NCBI RefSeq assembly: GCF_050529585.1
Contig: NZ_CP172882.1
Location: 682,001 to 746,000 of the forward strand
Reading direction: 5' to 3'
Length of the DNA stretch: 64,000 nucleotides
From: Enterococcus_D sp050529585
GTDB taxonomy: Bacteria; Bacillota; Bacilli; Lactobacillales; Enterococcaceae
The notes beneath the pieces were generated by a model. The model was not told the DNA's origin. It did no database searches and saw nothing but the letters and a program-made list of their open reading frames with translations. The position numbers were made by a program, and so were the translations under genes. Below, piece by piece: positions 52,087 to 59,116 of this stretch (positions are counted from its first letter, which is position 1; each line of letters opens with the position of its first letter).

Positions 52087-52482
52087 ATGCGTTTATGGCA
52101 TGAAGCAATGATTGGTTCTTTGCCTCGTCAACAATTATTGGGACAGCATCGTGAAGTAGCTGCTCTGCGTGGAGGCGGATGGGGCAAGAAACACGCAACG
52201 GTGGATTATGTTTTTACGCATCCACCTTATAAATTGTATCAATACCATGAGTTGATCATGGCAGAAATGGAAAAGCGCGGTTATCGGCCAGCCCCTGAAT
52301 GGCATGACCCCAGATATCGCGGCAAAAATCTGCCGCCTGAGGTGGAGATACACGCCGTCCCTTTAAGTTTGCCAATCTATCCAGAGCATGATGCAGATTA
52401 TCTGGAAGAGTGCCGATTAAACCTCGCTCGTAAAGGCATTTTTCTTACGAGCAACGAACAGCAAAACTTTCCGCTATCATAG
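52087..52482 (+). CDS. Pyrimidine-dimer-glycosylase-like protein (TIGR02328 type)
   Basis: A 131-residue small protein of the group related to T4 endonuclease V-like pyrimidine dimer DNA glycosylases. It starts MRLWHEAMIGSLPRQQLLGQHREVAALRGGGWG, given here in pieces by residue: the RLWHEAMI start and the GQHREVAALR helix are the recognisable parts. ATG 52087 is chosen over 52066 because the family starts at MRLW. The catalytic N-terminal Thr of T4 enzyme is not the second residue here, so activity is uncertain. Gap of 39 bp to the MDR gene suggests cotranscription. Confidence 0.65.
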   Translation: MRLWHEAMIGSLPRQQLLGQHREVAALRGGGWGKKHATVDYVFTHPPYKLYQYHELIMAEMEKRGYRPAPEWHDPRYRGKNLPPEVEIHAVPLSLPIYPEHDADYLEECRLNLARKGIFLTSNEQQNFPLS

Positions 52483-52594
52483 GGAAAGTTTTTTTGTTGC
52501 AGGGTTCTTACTAAAAGTAAGCATATTGTTCGCACCCACAATGATTTGTTGCTATAGTAGTGATAGATAAGAAATGAGAAATGAGGAAATCAAT

Positions 52595-53656
52595 ATGACG
52601 ATCAACAGCAATGCAGTAGAATTCGGGTTAGATACTTTTGGTGATCTGGCTTTTGATGATATATCAGGTCAACGACTTAGTTATGGAGAATCTTTGCGCA
52701 ATATTGTGGCAGAAGGACAATTGGCAGATGCATCTGGAATCGATGTGATTGCACTCGGCGAACATCATCGAGAAGAGTATTCGATCTCAAGTCCAGATAC
52801 AGTCTTAGCTGCTTTGGCAATGGTCACCAAACGCATCAAATTAGGCACAGGTGTGACAGTACTAAGTTCTGATGATCCAGTCAGAGTCTATGAACGTTTT
52901 GCTACCGTGGATGCCTTGTCGAATGGCCGAGCACAAATCATGCTAGGTCGGGGTTCCTTCACTGAGTCTTTCCCCTTATTCGGCTATGACTTGCAAAATT
53001 ATGAAGAATTATTTGAAGAAAAAACGGCGATGTTCAGTGAATTGAGGAAAGGTGTACCATTAACTTGGGAAGGCAAGTTCACGCAATCCTTGCAACAAGC
53101 GGAAGTCTATCCAAAAATCGAAGGACACCAATTAGATACCTATGTTGGGGTCGGTGGTACCCCAGAATCGATCATTCGCGCTGTCCGCTATGGCTTTCCA
53201 GTAATGTTGGCGATCATTGGCGGAGAACCGGCTCGTTTTGCACCGTATGTCGATCTGTACAAAAAAGCAGCCCAACAGTTGGGCCAACCGATTTTACCTG
53301 TCGGGATGCACTCCCACGGTGTGATTGCAGATACAGATGAAGAAGCCTACGAAATTGGCTGGAACTACATCAAAAAGAGCATGGATAAGATTGGCTTGGA
53401 TCGCGGATGGCCAGAAATGAGCAAAGAGCGTTTTGATTTTGAAGTTGAACATGGGTCTTATTATGTTGGCAGTCCAGAAACCGTGGCCCAAAAAATTGCG
53501 CGTATGATGCCGCAAGTAGGCGTGGAGCGCTTTGATTTGGTTTACGGTACGGGTGGTCAGTTACAAAAAGATCGTTTTCGCACGATCGAATTGTACGGTA
53601 CGAAAGTCATCCCCCGTGTGAAAGAATTACTGCAAGCTGGTGGTCAAAATGGCTAA
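52595..53656 (+). CDS. Luciferase-like flavin monooxygenase
   Basis: A 353-residue LLM-class protein with a TIM barrel binding reduced flavin. Typical parts are the GLDTFGDL start, DVIALGEHHREEYSISSP, IKLGTGVTVLSSDDPVRVYE, and GRAQIMLGRGSF. A GVGGTPESIIRA segment forms part of the flavin-phosphate site. ATG 52595 follows ATGAGGAAA. It overlaps the next gene, a small NADP-binding oxidoreductase, by 8 bp, so the pair may transfer reducing power. The substrate is unknown; no bioluminescence is implied. Confidence 0.8.
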   Translation: MTINSNAVEFGLDTFGDLAFDDISGQRLSYGESLRNIVAEGQLADASGIDVIALGEHHREEYSISSPDTVLAALAMVTKRIKLGTGVTVLSSDDPVRVYERFATVDALSNGRAQIMLGRGSFTESFPLFGYDLQNYEELFEEKTAMFSELRKGVPLTWEGKFTQSLQQAEVYPKIEGHQLDTYVGVGGTPESIIRAVRYGFPVMLAIIGGEPARFAPYVDLYKKAAQQLGQPILPVGMHSHGVIADTDEEAYEIGWNYIKKSMDKIGLDRGWPEMSKERFDFEVEHGSYYVGSPETVAQKIARMMPQVGVERFDLVYGTGGQLQKDRFRTIELYGTKVIPRVKELLQAGGQNG

Positions 53657-54332
53657 GCAAACGATTGGCATTATAGGGGCTGGCAAGCTAGGCTTGGCAT
53701 TAGCCAATATCGGTGCACAAGCTGGTTACGATGTGCTGATTGCCAGTCGAAAAACAGCAGAACAGCTGGCATTGCCGGTGTCGGTTTTGGCACCGGGAGC
53801 CAAAGCGTTGTCTGTTAAGGAAGTAATCGCACAAGCAGAAACGATTGTATTGGCGATTCCCTTGAGTAAATACCAACAGTTGGATCCTGAGGCCTTTAGA
53901 GGGAAAATCATCATTGATGCAATGAACTATTGGTGGGAGGTCGACGGCAAAGATGAAGTCTTTTCGACAATAGAAGCGACTTCTTCAGAGCGCGTACAAC
54001 AGTATTTTGTTTACAGTCAAGTAGTCAAAGCGTTCAATCATATGGGCTATCACGATATTCAAGCTGTGTCTTCTTTTGCTGGCGATACCGAGGTCAAAGC
54101 CATCGCTGTTGCTGGTGATCAGTCAGAAGCGGTCGCAAAGGTCGCGCAGATCGTTAAAGATTTTGGGTTTGATCCATTATTGATTGGCTCGTTAGCCAAT
54201 GGACTTATGTTGGAACCAGGCAGCCCTTTGTTTGGTGCAAATGAAACAGCAAATAAGTTACAGCAATTGATCAATGATTTTGATCATAGCGAAAAAGGCC
54301 AAGCCTTTCACGCACAACGCGCGCCCCTTTAA
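53649..54332 (+). CDS. NADP-dependent F420-reductase-like oxidoreductase
   Basis: A 227-residue protein with an N-terminal Rossmann fold (IGIIGAGKLGLALANIGAQAG, where GAGKLG binds the dinucleotide and the later SRK favours NADP) and the IVLAIPLSKY, DAMNYWWEVDG and VVKAFNHMGYHD segments of the NPD/F420-dependent family. It is short, lacking a helical dimer domain. Enterococci do not make F420, so flavin or another acceptor is likely. The start lies in the end of the flavin monooxygenase gene, which supports a working pair. Precise function is unknown. Confidence 0.75.
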   Translation: MAKQTIGIIGAGKLGLALANIGAQAGYDVLIASRKTAEQLALPVSVLAPGAKALSVKEVIAQAETIVLAIPLSKYQQLDPEAFRGKIIIDAMNYWWEVDGKDEVFSTIEATSSERVQQYFVYSQVVKAFNHMGYHDIQAVSSFAGDTEVKAIAVAGDQSEAVAKVAQIVKDFGFDPLLIGSLANGLMLEPGSPLFGANETANKLQQLINDFDHSEKGQAFHAQRAPL

Positions 54333-54346
54333 CTCAACCGATTCTT

Positions 54347-54389
54347 CCTAATGTCCATGCAAGTGATGGATGGTTAGGGAGATTTTTTT
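54347..54389 (+). terminator. Terminator after the oxidoreductase pair
   Basis: CCTAA/TTAGG outer and TCCAT/ATGGA inner stems with a small internal loop, then GATTTTTTT. Confidence 0.7.
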
Positions 54390-54434
54390 GAAAAAAAATA
54401 CACCTCTTCACCTTTACACATAAAGGCAAAGAGG
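54389..54434 (-). terminator. Terminator for leftward transcription
   Basis: Minus-strand 14-bp near-perfect stem (54434-54421 with 54416-54403), then TGTATTTTTTTT. It ends the transcript from the 152-residue gene, or an RNA between them. Confidence 0.8.
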
Positions 54435-54599
54435 ATCCCAACCGTCAAATCAGCACGTGGTCGTTAAAAAATAGGTGTAATGGATACGCTTGTGATGATG
54501 AAGCAGTGATTGCTGAATACGCGTCCCTGCCAGACGTCCATGGTGTACATATTAGCCTGTACCTGCTGTGTGCTCGCCTTTGACATCCCACCCAAGTAA
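54435..54599 (-). other. Structured 165-bp stretch, long 3' UTR or small RNA
   Basis: No reading frame of note. The GC content is higher than in other gaps. Minus-strand inverted repeats include GTACA/TGTAC and AGCA/TGCT hairpins ahead of the terminator. No convincing promoter was found inside, so a long 3' UTR of the preceding gene is the default reading. Confidence 0.25.
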
Positions 54600-55058
54600 T
54601 TATTGTGTTAGATCAGTCAACCAATTGGTTTGTTGGATTTGACCATCGATCTGTCGCAAACTTTGTGCAGTTTGGTTCAGCCATTTGGTGATTTCTTGGG
54701 TATCGATCGTCCGGATATAGCGAATCTCATTGCGTCCCATTCGCGGTCCAGTTTTAGCAGACGCAAGAATCTGTGTGTACAATGCGTGGCTTTGACGTAA
54801 GCGTTCCCGTTGCGAGAGGGCATCGACCAATGAAATATCGCTATCTACCAATGGTGTTGTCGCATTGGTATGGTTGATTTGGCGGGCGATCTCATCTAAT
54901 TGCTGGCTGGCTTCTTGATAATCAGCCAATAAATCAGTCACACTTCGGTCTAAAGTATCTCCTTCCTGCACTAGGACACTGTCAGTGATTTCAGCACGTA
55001 AAATTTGTAAACGATTTTCTAAATCTCGCCGTAACAATAATGCTTCAGCCAATTTCAT
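54600..55058 (-). CDS. DIP1984-family (septicolysin-like) small protein
   Basis: A 152-residue protein matching the conserved DIP1984 family, once named septicolysin. It is almost wholly helical: MKLAEALLLRRDLENRL starts a coiled-coil region, and GRNEIRYIRTI is the most conserved part. No signal peptide or membrane segment. ATG 55058 follows GGAGG by 8 bp and is preferred to 55073. The biochemical role is unknown, and the toxin name is not supported by anything in the sequence. Divergent from the oppA-like unit. Confidence 0.7.
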   Translation of the reverse strand: MKLAEALLLRRDLENRLQILRAEITDSVLVQEGDTLDRSVTDLLADYQEASQQLDEIARQINHTNATTPLVDSDISLVDALSQRERLRQSHALYTQILASAKTGPRMGRNEIRYIRTIDTQEITKWLNQTAQSLRQIDGQIQQTNWLTDLTQ

Positions 55059-55169
55059 TGAAACAACCTCCATCTATTTCTATTCTCTTTCTTCTATCCT
55101 ATGCAATCGACTCTAGATATGCAAGAAAGAAGATCAAAAGATAAACTATCAGAATTTTCTCAAATCGCA

Positions 55170-55198
55170 TTGACTTCAAGAGACGGCAATAGTATACT
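55170..55198 (+). promoter_or_regulatory. Promoter of the oppA-like T-box transcript
   Basis: TTGACT (55170-55175), 17 bp, TATACT (55193-55198). Confidence 0.7.
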
Positions 55199-55204
55199 TT
55201 TAAT

Positions 55205-55494
55205 CAATCGTGAAGTGTACAAGAAATTGAAGATTCTATACGTTGAAGAGAAGAGTAACTTTGGCGCCTGTTGCAAGAGACCCCGGATGGTGAGAAAGGG
55301 GAACAGACAAAGAAGCGAAGATGAACTCTGAGTGATTTGACTGGTTCACGCCAATCAAACGGAAAGCAGCCGTTATCTTGCCGGGTATGAATACGTACCG
55401 TTGAGGTGTTATGTGGAATAACACGAAGAAGGGTGGTAACACGAAATTCTCGTCCCTTTGTTTGTCAGTTTTGATGAGCAAAGGGATGGGGATT
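55205..55494 (+). promoter_or_regulatory. T-box riboswitch before the oppA-like gene, probable Met specifier
   Basis: Stem I starts GAAGAGAAGAGTAAC; its 3' side GAAGATGAACTCTGAG places AUG (55321-55323) in the specifier position by alignment with the cysK leader and glyQS. The T-box core AAGGGTGGTAACACG (55429-55443) and a terminator (TCCCTTTG 55453-55460 with CAAAGGGA 55479-55486, then T-run) follow. Confidence 0.85.
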
Positions 55495-55576
55495 TTTTTG
55501 TTTTTTCGGAGAAGCAGTTTGGTCCTTCATGAGATACATTATCGGAAATAGCAACATTTTAAGGAGGAAATGGAAA

Positions 55577-57229
55577 ATGAATTGGAAAAAAGGATTATTG
55601 GTTTCAACAGGTTTGCTGGCTCTTACATTGGCGGGTTGTTCTACAACAGGTGCTTCAAATGACACTTCTGCCTCGGGTGCTGGTACTGAAACGGCAGCCC
55701 AAACGATTTCTGTGAGTCTGCCTGCTGAACTGACTACATTGGATACAACGCAAACAACGGATAAGGTGACCTTTACAGTCATTCAGCATTTGTTTGAAGG
55801 CTTGTATCGTTTTGATGAAGACAGTCAGCCTGTACCAGGATTGGCTGAAGGGGTTGACATTAGCGAAGATGGTAAAACATATACCTTTACAATTCGAGAA
55901 GATGCCAAATGGAGCAATGGTGAAAAAATTACAGCCGCCGATTTTGTCTATGCATGGAAAAAACTAGTGGATCCGGCAACGATGGGACCTAATGCCTATT
56001 TGCTAGATAATGTGGTCAATAGTAAAGATATCCGGGAAGGCAATGCATCAATCGATACGATTGGGTTAGAAGCACCAGATGACCAAACCTTTGTCGTGCA
56101 GCTAGACCAGCCGCAAGCGTCTTTCCTATCTGTCGTGTCTATTGGTTGGTTGGCACCGCAAAATGAAGCATTTGTGGAAGAAGAAGGCGATGATTATGCC
56201 AAAACAAGTGAAGACCTGCTTTATTCTGGACCTTTTGCTTTAACTGATTGGCAGCAAACAGGTGCTGAATGGACAATGGTCAAAAATGACAATTATTACG
56301 ATAAAGATGTGGTCAAATTAGATGAAATCAATGGTTCTACTATTAAAGAAGAAAATACAGGTATCCAATTATTCGAAAGCGGTGAATTGGATATCCAAAA
56401 AGTCAGTGGTCTATATGTTCAACAATATCAAGGCAATGATCAATTGGTGACACATAATGATATCGCCAACTATTTCCTTGATTTCAACAAAAAAGCCAAT
56501 GCAGCTTTAGCCAATGTCCATGTCCGCAAAGCCATTTCATTAGCAATCGATAAAGATAGTTTGGCAAATGATGTTTTGAATGATGGGGCGAAACCATTGA
56601 ATGGTTTGATTCCAAGCGGCTTATATGCGAACCCGAATACAAATGAGGATTTTCGTGCCTATAGTGGAGAATACAATCAATTCGATCAGTCCGCAGCCCA
56701 AGCAGAATGGCAAAAAGCCCAAGCTGAAATCGGCGATAAAACAGAATTGAAACTGTTGGTCACAGATGATGACAATGGACAAAAAATCGGGGAGTACTTG
56801 CAAAGCCAGTTACAAGAAAATCTGCCTGGGTTGACGATCACGATCAATAAACAACCCCGAACCAACCTGAACCAATCTCGTTCTGATGGCAATTATGAAC
56901 TCTCAGTGTCTGGATGGATTGCCGGTAGCAGCGATTTAGATTCTTATTTTAATTTATACAAGAATGGCTCTTCTTACAATTATGGCGGCTATGATAGTGA
57001 AGACTATACAACACTGACCGAAAATGCCCGCACGGTCGATGCCAATGATCCAGACAAAGTCTTTGAAGATTATAAAGCAGCTGAAGAAATTTTATTGGAT
57101 CAAGATGCTGCACAAGTACCTTTGTATCAAAGTGCCTCCAATTACTTGATCAAATCAACAATCAAAGATATTCAATATCCCGCTTACGGCGCGTATTTCT
57201 TTTTCCGCACAGCGTCGGTCAGTGAGTAG
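55577..57229 (+). CDS. Peptide ABC transporter substrate-binding lipoprotein (OppA family)
   Basis: A 550-residue family 5 binding protein. The lipoprotein signal ends in LTLAGC at about residue 18-23, so it is tethered outside the membrane. The family block WSNGEKITAADFVYAWKKL and the VRKAISLAIDKDSL segment are clear. ATG 55577 follows AAGGAGGAAA; codons from 55529 overlap the leader. No permease or ATPase gene is attached, so it supplies peptides to an Opp system elsewhere. The T-box leader, read as Met-specific, suggests that it is induced by methionine starvation to bring in Met-containing peptides. Confidence 0.85.
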   Translation: MNWKKGLLVSTGLLALTLAGCSTTGASNDTSASGAGTETAAQTISVSLPAELTTLDTTQTTDKVTFTVIQHLFEGLYRFDEDSQPVPGLAEGVDISEDGKTYTFTIREDAKWSNGEKITAADFVYAWKKLVDPATMGPNAYLLDNVVNSKDIREGNASIDTIGLEAPDDQTFVVQLDQPQASFLSVVSIGWLAPQNEAFVEEEGDDYAKTSEDLLYSGPFALTDWQQTGAEWTMVKNDNYYDKDVVKLDEINGSTIKEENTGIQLFESGELDIQKVSGLYVQQYQGNDQLVTHNDIANYFLDFNKKANAALANVHVRKAISLAIDKDSLANDVLNDGAKPLNGLIPSGLYANPNTNEDFRAYSGEYNQFDQSAAQAEWQKAQAEIGDKTELKLLVTDDDNGQKIGEYLQSQLQENLPGLTITINKQPRTNLNQSRSDGNYELSVSGWIAGSSDLDSYFNLYKNGSSYNYGGYDSEDYTTLTENARTVDANDPDKVFEDYKAAEEILLDQDAAQVPLYQSASNYLIKSTIKDIQYPAYGAYFFFRTASVSE

Positions 57230-57241
57230 ACATCACATATC

Positions 57242-57279
57242 AAACCCCTTTTTATCTCATTTGGTAAAAGGGGGTTTTG
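57242..57279 (+). terminator. Terminator after the oppA-like gene
   Basis: AAACCCC...TTTT stem with AAAAGGGGG, ending in TTTT, 13 bp after the stop. Confidence 0.7.
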
Positions 57280-57282
57280 ACA

Positions 57283-57311
57283 TAAAAAAAGCCCACCAAA
57301 CACTTGGTGGG
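57283..57311 (-). terminator. Terminator after tRNA-Leu
   Basis: Minus strand CCCACCA/TGGTGGG stem (57311-57305 with 57298-57292) followed by CTTTTTTT. Confidence 0.8.
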
Positions 57312-57316
57312 TAAAA

Positions 57317-57398
57317 TGCGGAAGATGGGAGTTGAACCCACACGAGATAATCTCACACGCGCCTGAAGCGTGCGCGTCTGCCATTCCGCCACTTCCGC
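57317..57398 (-). tRNA. tRNA-Leu (anticodon CAG)
   Basis: Acceptor arms GCGGAAG and CTTCCGC pair perfectly, followed by discriminator A; the T loop reads GGTTCAACTCC and the anticodon stem CACGC/GCGTG encloses TTCAGGC, giving CAG. A variable arm is present, as expected for Leu. The 3' CCA is not encoded and must be added. Confidence 0.95.
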
Positions 57399-57437
57399 CT
57401 AACAAAACGATACATCTTTTGGGAGGGAAATGCAAGG

Positions 57438-57515
57438 AAAAAAAGGAGCCCCGTCAGCGGGGACTGACGGGGTAGGAGTAAAAATGAAAAAGTGTTAGGG
57501 TTTGTTTGTTGGTAT
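57438..57515 (-). ncRNA. Tandem small RNA copy 1 (csRNA/LhrC-like)
   Basis: Predicted from TATGAT (57527-57522), about 78 nt long. The RNA carries CCCTAACAC, then CATTTTTACTCCT, which is complementary to AGGAGTAAAAATG, a ribosome site plus start codon. It ends in a terminator with a 9-bp stem, CCCCGTCAG/CTGACGGGG, a TCCCCG loop and a T-run. Sequence upstream of the -10 (TTTTTTCACATTTGCC) is conserved among copies, suggesting an activator site in place of a -35 box. Confidence 0.55.
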
Positions 57516-57681
57516 ACATATATCATAACTGGCAAATGTGAAAAAAGATGGGTGAAGATGATATAAAAAAGTGAAGAAACAAAGACAATCTAAATAAACA
57601 GATTTGGGTTCGATCACACTTAAAAGACAAGTAGACCATCTGGAGACAATGATCTAAAAATGACACCTGTTTGTCTATAAA

Positions 57682-57756
57682 CAAAAAGGAGCCCTGCCAG
57701 CGGGGACTGGCAGGGTAGGAGTAAAAATGAAAAGTGTTAGGGTTGTTTGTTGGTAT
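57682..57756 (-). ncRNA. Tandem small RNA copy 2 (csRNA/LhrC-like)
   Basis: Predicted from TATTAT (57768-57763). Same layout as copy 1: CCCTAACAC, CATTTTTACTCCT, terminator stem CCCTGCCAG/CTGGCAGGG around TCCCCG. The stem differs from copy 1 at two pairs, both compensated, which supports a selected RNA structure. Confidence 0.55.
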
Positions 57757-57877
57757 ATGTATATAATAGCCTGTAAATGTGAAAAAAAATGGGTAAAGAT
57801 CCTATAAAAAAATGAAGAATTCAAGATGAAATAGAATCATGAGCAATAGCTAAAATATTAGCCGGCATTTGCTGAAA

Positions 57878-57952
57878 TAAAAAAGGGCCTGTCAGCGGGG
57901 ACTGACAGGCAAGGAGTAAAAATGAAAAAGTGTTAGGGTTGTTTGTTGGTAT
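57878..57952 (-). ncRNA. Tandem small RNA copy 3 (csRNA/LhrC-like)
   Basis: Predicted from TATTAT (57964-57959). CATTTTTACTCCT is kept, followed by TGCC in place of ACCC; the terminator stem is GCCTGTCAG/CTGACAGGC around TCCCCG, again with compensating changes, and a TTTTTT run. Confidence 0.55.
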
Positions 57953-58033
57953 GTCTATATAATAGACCGCAAATGTGAAAAAAGTATGACGAAGCAACCA
58001 CGATTTATGGAACAAAGATTAAGAAAAAATAAA

Positions 58034-58086
58034 GACAACCAAATCCCCTGATCCTTTCATGGAGGAGCAGTGATTTGGTTGTTTTT
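58034..58086. terminator. Bidirectional terminator between ypfJ-like gene and the repeats
   Basis: GACAACCAAATC (58034-58045) pairs with GATTTGGTTGTT (58072-58083), with T-rich sequence on both exits. Confidence 0.75.
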
Positions 58087-58976
58087 TATTGATTGGTCAA
58101 ATCTAAATTGCTTTCATTGAAAGTATCGCCATGACTAAGGTCCCCATACTGATACCCGCGATTGAACCAAGCAACACGTTGTGCAGATGTACCGTGGGTA
58201 AAGCTGTCAGGCACAACATACCCTTGGTATTCTTTTTGAAGGGTATCATCGCCAATCGCATTTGCTGCAGTGATGGCTTCTTCGATATCCCCAGCTTCTA
58301 ATATAGGCTGACCCTGATAGGTTTCACCAGCCAAATATTTGGCAAATGTGCCAGCCAGATAGTCCGCTTGCAATTCAAGGCGGACACTGTATTCATTATA
58401 TTCGGTAGGGGAAACTTGTTGGCGAATTTTCTCTAATTGCTGCGTGATGCCCAATTCATTTTGTACATGATGACCTACCTCATGGGCAATCACATACGCC
58501 ATTGCAAAATCACCACTAGCCCCATATTTACTTGCCAGTTCATTGGCAAAACTCAAATCAAGATAAACATGTTCATCTGCTGGACAATAAAAGGGACCGA
58601 CTTGTGCTGTTGCATATCCGCAAGCAGATTGCACACTATCTGTAAACAAAACCAGTGTTGGATCTTGATAGGATTCTTGCCGCTCTTGGAACACCTCTTG
58701 CCAATAATCTTCTAAGTGTCCAAAGACGACTGCTGAAAATTCTTTTTCTTCAGTATATTCATTTGCGGATACATTTTCTGTTTGATAACCGGCTGCTTGA
58801 TTGCCGCCGAGAACATCAGGCAACGAGCTGATATCGCCGCCGCTAAAAAGAAAGAATAGCACGGCAATGATGACCGTACCGATCCCGCCACCAGCAACCA
58901 ATTTCCCACCCGAACCTGATGAACGTCCCGTTCGATCATCAACATTGCTACTTTGTCTACCCCCACGCCATTTCAT
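58086..58976 (-). CDS. YpfJ-family neutral zinc metallopeptidase
   Basis: A 296-residue membrane-anchored metalloprotease-like protein. A cytoplasmic Gly/Arg-rich start (MKWRGGRQSSNVDDR) is followed by one membrane helix (about 30-47) and an external domain with the zinc motif HEVGHH in VIAHEVGHHVQNELG; a distal ELQADYLAGTFA carries the third ligand region. The FYCPADEHVYLDLSF stretch is typical of YpfJ. ATG 58976 follows GGAGGAG, and the longer frame to 59126 is not supported. It is a single gene. Protein substrate unknown. Confidence 0.85.
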   Translation of the reverse strand: MKWRGGRQSSNVDDRTGRSSGSGGKLVAGGGIGTVIIAVLFFLFSGGDISSLPDVLGGNQAAGYQTENVSANEYTEEKEFSAVVFGHLEDYWQEVFQERQESYQDPTLVLFTDSVQSACGYATAQVGPFYCPADEHVYLDLSFANELASKYGASGDFAMAYVIAHEVGHHVQNELGITQQLEKIRQQVSPTEYNEYSVRLELQADYLAGTFAKYLAGETYQGQPILEAGDIEEAITAANAIGDDTLQKEYQGYVVPDSFTHGTSAQRVAWFNRGYQYGDLSHGDTFNESNLDLTNQ

Positions 58977-59116
58977 CCGTATCTCCTCCTCAAGTATGCT
59001 TACCTTTATTATAGAAGATATAGCATGAGTTTGGAAAAAAAGCGGCTTAGACAATGAGAAACCAACAACAACTATGAACCATAAGCGATAACCAAAAAAA
59101 TGATGGTTACACTTTT

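Larger units (their letters stand above)
57438..57985. repeat. Three direct repeats of about 110 bp holding the small RNA genes
   Basis: Copies lie at about 57438-57557, 57682-57797 and 57878-57985, spaced 241 and 196 bp. The promoter block, the CAUUUUUACUCCU block and the terminator are all conserved, with compensated changes in the terminator stem. The sequence between copies is unrelated and holds no gene. Confidence 0.8.

Noticed and set aside
55101..55331. 76-codon frame before the oppA-like gene
   Set aside because: It runs through the promoter and stem I of the T-box leader and has no ribosome site.
57317..57398. tRNA read as anticodon UCA (selenocysteine)
   Set aside because: Shifting the loop by one base gives a poorer stem. 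The CACGC/GCGTG stem is perfect and gives CAG, and the body is a normal tRNA-Leu.
57438..57985. Tandem repeats as a CRISPR array
   Set aside because: Only three copies, about 110 bp each, at unequal spacing, with promoter- and terminator-like parts. No cas genes.
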